From assembly GCA_002784045.1 (NCBI GenBank), contig PFJX01000044.1, forward strand, positions 1 through 37,288: a stretch of 37,288 nucleotides of DNA. Direction: 5' to 3'. This DNA comes from Hydrogenophilales bacterium CG_4_10_14_3_um_filter_63_21 (GTDB lineage Bacteria; Pseudomonadota; Gammaproteobacteria; Burkholderiales; Thiobacillaceae). Each line of letters starts with the position of its first letter. The stretch's first letter is position 1. Of this stretch, positions 28,590-35,289 are shown piece by piece. The notes under the pieces are model-generated. The model saw only the letters and a list, made by a program, of their open reading frames with translations, was not told where the DNA came from and did no database searches. The position numbers were made by a program, and so were the translations under genes.

Positions 28590-29582
28590 TCAGAACATTG
28601 CCGAGAAGGTGGCGATGAGGCGGTATTTCTCCTTGCCCTCTGCGCCTTGCAACACGGTGCCGGGGGTGGCGTTGAGTTGCGTCCAGATCGGTTTTTTCAC
28701 GGCCAGGCCCAGGCTCATGTTGTCCTTGTAAAGGCGCACGCCGATCACGCCGTAGAGGATGTCGCCCCCGGTGTCCGGGTTGGGGCCGGGTACGGTGCTG
28801 TCGTCATCCTTGCCCAGGTTGAGATAGTTGAGTTCGACGTTGCCGTCCAGGCGGAACTTGCTCTCCGGAATGGTCATCAGGCGGTGCGAGAGAGCGGTAT
28901 TGACGCGGGTCTCGGTACCGAATTTCATGGAATTGCCATCGTCGTAGCGGTAGCGCTGGAAGCGAATCTGGTTCACCTCGAACACCACCGTGTCGTTTTC
29001 GCTGAACTGTTTGGTGGCGGTCACGCCGTAGTTGAAGCTGGATTTGCCGAAGCCCAGCGATTTTCCGGGGTCGATCGTTCCATTGCTCAAGACATGGTTG
29101 GCGTTGCCGGTGGGCAGGCTCGCGTCCAGGTTGGCTGTGAAATGCCAGTCGGCCAGGTCGTCCAGGCTTTCGTTGGCCGGCACCAGCAGGAAGCGCTCGT
29201 CGTACTTGAAGCCGATCACCGCGGTCAGGGAGAGATCGGTGGCGCCGCGCGAATTCAGGCCGCCGGCTTCATCCATTTTCATGTTGTAGGGCTGGATGGC
29301 GTAGAGCGAAAGCCAGGGCTTGAAGCCGTAACCCACGCCGGCCATCCAGTAGGCGTTGTAATCGACTTCCGGGTTGGCGGGGTTGCTGTCGAAGGTTTTG
29401 AACTTCGCGTAATCCAGCTTCACCAGCCCCAGCCACTTGCCTTCCGGCAGGGTGGCGGAACTGGAGGTTTCCACCGGCGCGCCGGGGCCTTCCAGACCGG
29501 CTGCCCCCAGCGAGGCGACGCCGTGGTGGGCGAGGGCGGGAGTGGACACGGCGGTGAGCAGGGCGCAATACAGCGACTTCAT
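28590..29582 (-). CDS. Outer-membrane transporter-like beta-barrel protein in the metal cluster
   Basis: A 330-residue exported protein. The signal peptide ends ...TPALA and the predicted mature N-terminus is HHGVASLG. The rest is a run of alternating amphipathic strands with aromatic turns and ends in ATFSAMF, a C-terminal Phe typical of outer-membrane barrels. It resembles the outer-membrane 'transporter' family related to phenol-degradation MetA proteins; no plug domain or TonB box is seen. The ATG overlaps the upstream nikL-like gene by 4 bp, so it belongs to the metal operon. A metal-uptake role is inferred from context only. Confidence 0.7.
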   Translation of the reverse strand: MKSLYCALLTAVSTPALAHHGVASLGAAGLEGPGAPVETSSSATLPEGKWLGLVKLDYAKFKTFDSNPANPEVDYNAYWMAGVGYGFKPWLSLYAIQPYNMKMDEAGGLNSRGATDLSLTAVIGFKYDERFLLVPANESLDDLADWHFTANLDASLPTGNANHVLSNGTIDPGKSLGFGKSSFNYGVTATKQFSENDTVVFEVNQIRFQRYRYDDGNSMKFGTETRVNTALSHRLMTIPESKFRLDGNVELNYLNLGKDDDSTVPGPNPDTGGDILYGVIGVRLYKDNMSLGLAVKKPIWTQLNATPGTVLQGAEGKEKYRLIATFSAMF

Positions 29583-30010
29583 GATTTCTTCTCCCTTACA
29601 TAGAGCGACAGGAATCCGAACAGGCCGAGGATGACGGCGATGCCGACCACGATGCGGCTATAGCGTTCGTAGGCCGGCTTGTCCGGGCTTGCCACCTGGG
29701 CGGCGGCATCGGACTTCAGAGTGAAGTCGAGACCGTGGCCGTCCTCGGAGATGGCTTTGATGCGCCAGTCCCCGGCGCGGTCCGGAAGAAACGCGATGCG
29801 CCCCTGGCTATCCGTACGGCCGACCTGATAGGGCAGTTTTTCGCCGGCATGAAATATTTCGTAACCCTCGAAGGTGAAGGGTGTGTTGTCGACATAGAAC
29901 AGCTTCACTACCACTGCCTGGGCGCTCGACACGGTGTATTGCAGGTCGTGGGCTGCGCTTGGGCGCGCCAGGCAGAGCAGCGCCACGATAAGAAAACGGA
30001 TGGCTTTCAT
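29579..30010 (-). CDS. NikL-like periplasmic accessory protein with C-terminal membrane anchor
   Basis: A 143-residue protein with a signal peptide (cleavage near SAA|HDL), a beta-rich domain (VKLFYVDNTPFTFEGYEIF, VGRTDSQGRIAFLPDRAGDWRIKA) resembling carboxypeptidase-regulatory/NikL domains, and one C-terminal transmembrane helix (about 118-136) followed by REKKS. The start ATG at 30010 overlaps the stop of the upstream gene by 4 bp. NikL proteins accompany nickel-specific ECF transporters; assignment rests on architecture and context. Confidence 0.72.
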   Translation of the reverse strand: MKAIRFLIVALLCLARPSAAHDLQYTVSSAQAVVVKLFYVDNTPFTFEGYEIFHAGEKLPYQVGRTDSQGRIAFLPDRAGDWRIKAISEDGHGLDFTLKSDAAAQVASPDKPAYERYSRIVVGIAVILGLFGFLSLYVREKKS

Positions 30011-30702
30011 TTGATTTCGAATTGCAGGCTGCTGGCGTGGATGGCCTTGTCCGCCCTGGCATCGTTCAAGGGCAGGTCGAGACTGGCCTGGATGAGCTGG
30101 AAGCCTGGATTCTGCAAGCGGATGTTGACCATGCCTTCGCTGTCGCTGACGCCACGGGGCTTGCCGAAATAGGCTACGGTCACGCCGGCGGTGGGCTTGC
30201 CCTGGTACCAGGCGGCAAGGCGCAGCTTTTCGCCGGTCCGCAAGGACAGCGGATTGCTCAGCGGTACCAGTTCGAGATTGCGGGTCAATGCCTGGCTCAG
30301 GCCCGTGCCCCACTGGTCGATGCGCTTCACACCCTCCAGGGACAGCCAGCTTTCGATCACCGGGCCGGCTTCGCTCCTGGGCAGATTTTTCGTGCCGTAG
30401 GGGGTCTTGCTCCAGTAGCCGCTGGAGGCGAGAAACCAGCTCGCCGCGCAATCGCCTTTCAAGGTGACGGGATAGGCGCGGCCGCGTTCGGCGCTGATCT
30501 CCTGTCCGGCGGCGTTGTAGCAGGTCGCCTGCTTCACGTAGTCCGTCTTGTATTCCAGCGCCTTTGCCCCCTCATGTCCGGAGCGCTCATGGCCGTAGGC
30601 CAGGGTGTGGAGAAGGCCGCTGCGTTCGATCCAGAGGTCGTGTGCCTGGCCGGAACCATGCAGCAACAGGAGGCAGGCGAGGAATAGTGGACGATGCGAC
30701 AT
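30007..30702 (-). CDS. DUF4198 (NikK-like) periplasmic protein
   Basis: A 231-residue exported protein. The signal peptide ends at GSGQA and the mature chain begins HDLWIERSG, the conserved His-containing start of DUF4198/NikK proteins. It has two Cys (QATCYN and GDCAAS, possibly a disulfide), and a C-terminal Ig-like half (GKPTAGVTVAYFGKPRGVSDSEG). DUF4198 proteins are common beside CbiM/NikM-type transporters and are proposed to deliver metal. It is first in the cluster, downstream of an AT-rich palindromic region. No Shine-Dalgarno motif precedes its ATG; the signal peptide fixes the start. Confidence 0.82.
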   Translation of the reverse strand: MSHRPLFLACLLLLHGSGQAHDLWIERSGLLHTLAYGHERSGHEGAKALEYKTDYVKQATCYNAAGQEISAERGRAYPVTLKGDCAASWFLASSGYWSKTPYGTKNLPRSEAGPVIESWLSLEGVKRIDQWGTGLSQALTRNLELVPLSNPLSLRTGEKLRLAAWYQGKPTAGVTVAYFGKPRGVSDSEGMVNIRLQNPGFQLIQASLDLPLNDARADKAIHASSLQFEIK

Positions 30703-30734
30703 GGCGGGAGAGAAACGGGATGCGGATGTCGGGA

Positions 30735-30767
30735 TAATACCGCATCGGTATTACGAATACATAATAC
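30735..30767 (-). promoter_or_regulatory. Palindromic AT-rich candidate operator before the metal-uptake cluster
   Basis: Three related half-sites are present. TAATACC-GCATC-GGTATTA (30735-30753) is a perfect 7-5-7 palindrome. GTATTACGAATAC (30748-30760) is a 5-3-5 palindrome, and TAATAC at 30762-30767 pairs with GTATTA at 30748-30753. The set lies 33-65 bp before the NikK-like ATG, where a promoter should be. GTATTACGAATAC resembles one half of the E. coli nik operator (GTATGACGAATAC), so a NikR-type repressor is possible; the standard 16-bp spacing is absent. Confidence 0.5.
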
Positions 30768-30816
30768 TTCTTATTATTGCGGGGTGAGGAAGAAATATCG
30801 TTCGCAGGCGCGGTGG

Positions 30817-30841
30817 TTCGGCCCGCGAGCGGGCCTCCTAC
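30817..30841. repeat. REP-like palindrome, GGCCCGC/GCGGGCC family (copy 3), abutting the gcvR stop
   Basis: TTCGGCCCGCGAGCGGGCC followed by TCCTAC. On the minus strand it begins GTAGGAGGCCCGC immediately after the TGA of gcvR. It shares its flanking CAATCG with copy 2. A stem-loop here could stabilise the gcvR 3' end. Confidence 0.7.
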
Positions 30842-31378
30842 TCAATCGCGCGCCGGTTCCATCACCGCGTCGAGGTTGAGGTTGTCGCAGTACTCGAAGA
30901 AATCGCCGCGCAGCGTCGGCAGGTGCATGTCGCCGGGCACGCCGACCGTCATGTTGACCGAGAACATGGCCGTGCCGGTGTGCGGCGCGGGGTAGGTGTC
31001 GGTGGTGAGTTCCTCGATGTTGATGCCCTGGCGCGCGAAGAAATCGGCCAGGCTGTGGACGATGCCGGGATGATCCATCGCCACCACGTTGACTCGGTAG
31101 GGTACTTGTGGTGTCTTGCGTTCGGCCCGGTGAGTGCGCTTGTGGATGATGGCAAGGCCAAGTTCGCCGCCGACCGAGTCAAGCCGGTCTTCCAGTTTGG
31201 TTAGCGCGTTCCAGGGCCCGGAAATCAGGATCAGGATGGCGAACTGGCCGCCCAACACCGCCATGCGGGATTCCTCGATATTGCAGCCGACTTCGGCGAT
31301 GCGGTTGGTGAAACGCTGTACCAGGCCAACCTTGTCTTCGCCGGAAGCGGTGATGGCTAGATAGTCGATGTTGCTCAT
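30842..31378 (-). CDS. gcvR: GcvR-like ACT-domain regulatory protein
   Basis: A 178-residue protein with two ACT domains: residues about 5-80 (YLAITASGEDKVGLVQRFTN) and 93-170 (RVNVVAMDHPGIVHSLADFF). This is the architecture of the glycine cleavage repressor GcvR, which acts by binding the activator GcvA and not DNA. No gcvA or gcv genes are in the window. It is divergent from tatD, with about 80 bp between the starts. The GcvR name follows family resemblance; the physiological target is unverified. Confidence 0.85.
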   Translation of the reverse strand: MSNIDYLAITASGEDKVGLVQRFTNRIAEVGCNIEESRMAVLGGQFAILILISGPWNALTKLEDRLDSVGGELGLAIIHKRTHRAERKTPQVPYRVNVVAMDHPGIVHSLADFFARQGINIEELTTDTYPAPHTGTAMFSVNMTVGVPGDMHLPTLRGDFFEYCDNLNLDAVMEPARD

Positions 31379-31455
31379 GGGGGTTTCCGTTGGCTTGAAG
31401 GATGCGCAATTGTAGCCAGTGCGGGGCGGCTGGCCTATCTCGCCAGGCGAGCATA

Positions 31456-32244
31456 ATGCCGCGCATGAGCACCCTCATCGACAGCCACTGCCACCTGGAC
31501 GCCGGCGAATTCGACCCGGATCGCGCTGCCGTTTACGCGCGGGCGAAGGCGGCAGGAGTGGCGATTCAGGTTGTTCCCGCCGTCACCCGAGCGAACTTCG
31601 CCGCAGTCGAGGCCACTTGCCGCCGTTATCCCGGCTGTCTGCCGGCCTGGGGTATGCATCCCCTGTATATCCACACGCATCAAGCCGATCACCTGGACGA
31701 TCTGCGCCGCCAGATCGAGGCCTGGCGGCCGGTGGCCATCGGCGAAATCGGGCTCGATTTGTTCGTGCCGGGGCTGGATTTCGCCACTCAGGAAATCTTC
31801 TACGTCGAGCAACTCAAGATCGCGCGCGAATACGACCTGCCGGTGTTGCTGCATTGCCGCCGCGCCAATGACCAGATCCTCAAGCAGTTGCGTCGGATTG
31901 TTGGAAAAACCGCTGTGAAAGGCGGTATCGCCCATGCCTTCAGCGGCAGCCGGCAGCAGGCCGAGGCCTTCATAAAACTGGGTTTCAAACTGGGTTTCGG
32001 CGGCGCCTTCACCTGGGATCGGGCGACGAGGTTGCGTGCACTTGCCTTCGAGCTGCCGTTGGACGCCATCGTCCTGGAAACCGACAGCCCGGATATTCCG
32101 CCGGCCTGGATCGGCAAGGGGCGCAACGAACCCGGCGAGGTGGCGGGCATCGCGGCGGCGCTGGCGGAGCTGCGCGGGACGACGTTGGAAGAAGTGGCGC
32201 GGCGCACCACGGCGAATGCGCGGGAAGTACTGGGGATTCCGTAG
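31456..32244 (+). CDS. TatD-family metal-dependent hydrolase
   Basis: A metal-dependent hydrolase of the TatD DNase family (TIM barrel). The metal ligands are visible as DSHCHLD near the N-terminus, GEIGLD, LLHCRRAND, HAFSGS and LETDSPDIPP. Length is 262 residues from ATG 31456, which has AGGCGAG 5 bp upstream; ATG 31465 would give the more usual MSTLIDSHCH start. The stop codon TAG is supplied by the GTAG head of the 33-bp inverted repeat. Related proteins act as 3'-5' exonucleases or D-aminoacyl-tRNA deacylases; the exact substrate is not predictable. Confidence 0.92.
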   Translation: MPRMSTLIDSHCHLDAGEFDPDRAAVYARAKAAGVAIQVVPAVTRANFAAVEATCRRYPGCLPAWGMHPLYIHTHQADHLDDLRRQIEAWRPVAIGEIGLDLFVPGLDFATQEIFYVEQLKIAREYDLPVLLHCRRANDQILKQLRRIVGKTAVKGGIAHAFSGSRQQAEAFIKLGFKLGFGGAFTWDRATRLRALAFELPLDAIVLETDSPDIPPAWIGKGRNEPGEVAGIAAALAELRGTTLEEVARRTTANAREVLGIP

Positions 32245-32323
32245 GATGTGGTGAGCGATAGCGAACCGCATCATGCCGCGCGTGCCTGGGTGATGCGGTT
32301 CGCTATCGCTCACCACATCCTAC
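32241..32323. repeat. Perfect 33-bp inverted repeat between convergent tatD and the flavoprotein gene
   Basis: Arms 32241-32273 and 32291-32323 are exact reverse complements over 33 bp (they begin GTAGGATGTGGTGAGCGATA), with a 17-nt loop. The arms contain the stop codons of both convergent genes: TAG at 32242-32244 for tatD and TGA at 32312-32310 for the flavoprotein. There is no U-tract. A very stable bidirectional stem-loop or a REP doublet is implied. Confidence 0.85.
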
Positions 32324-33554
32324 GTCGAGCCCCCAACCCCACCGCCCGGCCACTGGCGAAACAGGCGGTGAGCAGGTAGCCGCCGGTGGGGGCTTCCCAG
32401 TCGAGCATTTCGCCGGCGCAGAACACACCGGGCAGGCCGCGCAACATCAGGTGTTCGTCCAGGTCTTCGAAACGCACGCCGCCAGCACTGCTGATGGCTT
32501 CGTCGAGTGGGCGCGGGGCGGTCAGCCGTAAAGGCAGGGCCTTGATCGCGGGGGCGAGTTGCGCGGGGTCGGCATACGCCTCGGCACCCAACACTTCGCG
32601 CAACAGGCCCGCTTTGAGGCCGGCGATGCCGACCCGGCTTTGCAGATGGCTGGAAAGCGAGCGCGAGCCACGCGGATGCGTCACCTCCGCCGTCACCCGC
32701 TCAAGCGATTTGCCGGGTGCGAGGTCGAGGTGGAGGAGGGCGTTGCCATCGGCTTCGATGCGATCGCGCAGTGGGGCCGAGAGGGCGTAGATCAGGCTGC
32801 CTTCGATGCCGGTCTCGGTGATGACGCATTCGCCCTGCCGGTGAATTTCCTGGCCAGCGCCATCGCGGTAATGGGCGACCACCGTTTTCAGCGGCTGCCC
32901 GGCAAAGCGGGCACGGAAATGCTCGCTCCAGGCGAGGTCGAAACCGCAATTGGCCGGGCGCAGCGGCGCGATGTCGATGCCGCGCGCGCGCAAGAGTGGC
33001 ACCCAGGCACCATCGGAACCCAGCTTCGCCCAACTGCCGCCGCCCAGGGCGAGGATCACGGCATCGGCGGCAATGGTTTTGTCGCCTTCGGGGGTGGCGA
33101 ATAAAAGCTGCCGGCGGGACGCCGGCGCTACATCGGGTTCCCACCCCAGCCAGCGATGCCGTACATGGAAGTTCACCCCCGCCTGGCGCAATCGATGCAG
33201 CCAGGCGCGCAGCAAGGGCGCGGCTTTCATTTCACGCGGAAACACGCGCCCGGAACTGCCGACGAAGGTTTTGATACCAAGGCCCGCGGCCCAGGCGCGC
33301 AGGTCGTCGGCACCGAAGCTGTCAAGCAGCAATTCGATGTCGCCGCGGCGCGCGCCGTAGCGGGAGAGGAAGGGTTCGCGCGCTTCCGAATGCGTGAGGT
33401 TGAGGCCGCCCTTGCCGGCCATGAGGAACTTGCGGCCGACCGAGGGCATGGTGTCGTAGAGGTCGATCTGCGCGCCCGAGCCAGCCAAGGCCTCCGCCGC
33501 CATCAACCCGGCCGGCCCGCCACCGATGATGGCGACGTTCTTGGGTACGCTCAC
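32310..33554 (-). CDS. BaiN/HI0933-like FAD-dependent flavoprotein (TIGR03862 type)
   Basis: A 414-residue FAD-dependent oxidoreductase-like protein. The dinucleotide-binding motif VAIIGGGPAGLMAAEAL is at the N-terminus. GRKFLMAGKGGLNLTHSE, ILALGGGSWAKLGSDG and FCAGEMLDWEAPTGGYLL are family signatures. GTG 33554 is the start; it overlaps the recJ stop by 4 bp (GTGA), implying coupling. Residues in the DVAPASRRQ stretch are encoded by a REP element (33133-33107) inserted in frame. The final residues (RRRMW) are encoded by the repeat arm at 32310-32323. Substrate unknown. Confidence 0.88.
   Translation of the reverse strand: MSVPKNVAIIGGGPAGLMAAEALAGSGAQIDLYDTMPSVGRKFLMAGKGGLNLTHSEAREPFLSRYGARRGDIELLLDSFGADDLRAWAAGLGIKTFVGSSGRVFPREMKAAPLLRAWLHRLRQAGVNFHVRHRWLGWEPDVAPASRRQLLFATPEGDKTIAADAVILALGGGSWAKLGSDGAWVPLLRARGIDIAPLRPANCGFDLAWSEHFRARFAGQPLKTVVAHYRDGAGQEIHRQGECVITETGIEGSLIYALSAPLRDRIEADGNALLHLDLAPGKSLERVTAEVTHPRGSRSLSSHLQSRVGIAGLKAGLLREVLGAEAYADPAQLAPAIKALPLRLTAPRPLDEAISSAGGVRFEDLDEHLMLRGLPGVFCAGEMLDWEAPTGGYLLTACFASGRAVGLGARRRMW
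33107..33133 (-). repeat. REP-like element inside the flavoprotein coding sequence
   Basis: On the minus strand it starts ATGTAGCGCCGGCGTCCC and continues GCCGGCAGC. The GCGCCGGC/GCCGGC hairpin and TGTAGCGC head match the purF-distal copy at 25194. Length 27 bp is a multiple of three, and it encodes the in-frame DVAPASRRQ stretch. Confidence 0.8.
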
Positions 33555-35239
33555 AGCTCGCTCCAGTGCGCCAGGTTGAATTGCAGTGCCTTGTTGCCGT
33601 TCCACTCGTTTACCTCCGGCCGATACACCGCCTGGATGCGCTCCGGTAGCGGCGTGTCGTGGAAGAACAGGATGGCGTCGGCGCTTACGCCCTTGCCGGA
33701 GAGGCGCAACTTGAGGTGTTTCTCGCCGACCAGGCGCTGACTCTGCACGCTGAATTCGCCGTGAAAAGCGGGCGCAGGGAAGCCCTGGCCCCAGACCGCG
33801 CCGCGGATGGCTTCGGCATTTTCCAGGGTGCATTCCTGAGGAGTCAGTTCACCGTCGGTTTCGATCAGCTTTTCCAGGTCGGCGGCGGAGAGGCTTTCCC
33901 GCGCCACGGCTTCGAAGGCGGCCGTGAAAGTGTCCAGCCCTTCGCGGCGCAGGGTAAGGCCGGCCGCCGCCGCGTGGCCGCCGAACTTGAGGATCAGGCC
34001 GGGGTGGTGGCGATCCACCACGTCCAGGGCATCGCGCAAATGGAGACCCGGAATCGAGCGGCCGGAGCCTTTCAGGAGGCCATCGCCGCCGTCGGCGAAA
34101 ACGATCGTCGGGCGGTGATGGCGTTCCTTCAGGCGCGAGGCGAGCAGGCCGACCACGCCCTGGTGCCAGGCCGGGTCGAACAGGGTGAGGCTGGCGCCCT
34201 CACTCACCTGGATGCCGTCGAGCAGAGCCAGGGCCTGATCCTGCATGTCGGCCTCGATCTCGCGGCGTTCGCGGTTGAGGCGGTCGAGTTCCCCGGCCAG
34301 CTGCTTCGCGGTGGCTTCGTCGCGGGCCAACAGGCATTCGATGCCCACGCTCATGTCGGCCAGGCGGCCGGCGGCATTGAGGCGCGGGCCGATGACGAAA
34401 CCGAGGTCTTCCGCGCCTGCGCGTTCCACCTTGCGTCCCGCCGTCGCGAACAGGGCCTGGATGCCGGGCCGCGCCAGGCCTTTCTGCATGCGCATCAGAC
34501 CTTGCGCTACCAGCAAGCGGTTGTTGGCGTCCAGCTTGACCACATCGGCCACCGTGCCGAGCGCGACCAGGTCGAGCAGTTCGGCCAAATTAGGTTGGGG
34601 ACGGTGATCGAAGGCGCCGCGTTTTCTCATTTCCGCGCGCAGCGCCATCAGCACGTAGAACATCACCCCGACGCCGGCCAGGTTCTTGCTGGGGAAGTCG
34701 CAGCCGGGTTGGTTCGGGTTGACGATCAACGCGTCCGGCAGCGTGTCGCCAGGCAGGTGGTGGTCGGTGACCAGCACTTCCAGCCCCAAGCGTTTCGCTT
34801 CCTCGATGCCGGCGTGGGCGGCAATGCCGTTGTCCACGGTAATCAACAGGTCGGGTTTGTGCCCTGAAGCCAACTGCGCGATCTCCGGCGATAAGCCGTA
34901 ACCGTATTCGAAGCGGTTGGGGACGATGTAGCCCACCTTCGCGCCCAGAGCGGTCAAGCCGGTTACCGCGACTGCGCAGGCGGTGGCGCCGTCGGCGTCG
35001 TAGTCGGCCACCACCAGCAGTTTCTCGCCGTCGCGAATAGCATCCGCCAGGCGCGATGCCGCCGCCACGCAGTTTTTCATGTCGGCATAGGGCAACAGTT
35101 CCATCAGCTTGTGCTTCAGGTTGTCCGGCGCCTGGACGCCGCGCGCGGCATACAGGCGTGCCAGCAGCGGTGGCAGGCCGGACTGGCGCAGCGCCTGGGC
35201 GGCGGTTTCGGAATAGGGGCGGGGGAAGAGTTTCAGCAT
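33551..35239 (-). CDS. recJ: Single-stranded-DNA-specific exonuclease RecJ
   Basis: A 5'-3' single-strand exonuclease of recombination and repair, DHH family. The N-terminal motif VVADYDADGATACAVAV, ITVDNGIAAHAG, the DHH motif LVTDHHLPGD, and KFGGHAAAAGLTL (DHHA1) are all present. Length is 562 residues from ATG 35239; a TTG 6 bp upstream is the alternative. It is divergent from the ferredoxin-reductase-like gene (about 50 bp apart) and translationally coupled to the downstream flavoprotein gene. Confidence 0.96.
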   Translation of the reverse strand: MLKLFPRPYSETAAQALRQSGLPPLLARLYAARGVQAPDNLKHKLMELLPYADMKNCVAAASRLADAIRDGEKLLVVADYDADGATACAVAVTGLTALGAKVGYIVPNRFEYGYGLSPEIAQLASGHKPDLLITVDNGIAAHAGIEEAKRLGLEVLVTDHHLPGDTLPDALIVNPNQPGCDFPSKNLAGVGVMFYVLMALRAEMRKRGAFDHRPQPNLAELLDLVALGTVADVVKLDANNRLLVAQGLMRMQKGLARPGIQALFATAGRKVERAGAEDLGFVIGPRLNAAGRLADMSVGIECLLARDEATAKQLAGELDRLNRERREIEADMQDQALALLDGIQVSEGASLTLFDPAWHQGVVGLLASRLKERHHRPTIVFADGGDGLLKGSGRSIPGLHLRDALDVVDRHHPGLILKFGGHAAAAGLTLRREGLDTFTAAFEAVARESLSAADLEKLIETDGELTPQECTLENAEAIRGAVWGQGFPAPAFHGEFSVQSQRLVGEKHLKLRLSGKGVSADAILFFHDTPLPERIQAVYRPEVNEWNGNKALQFNLAHWSEL

Positions 35240-35289
35240 GTTCAAATATTCCAGGGCGCTGTTTTGCGCGTCAGCTTGATCTCTCTATT

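Noticed and set aside
35056-35289. Upstream extension of the HTH/2Fe-2S gene into recJ
   Set aside because: The added sequence overlaps the recJ coding region in antisense and has low-complexity basic composition; the protein-like sequence begins at 35290-35299.
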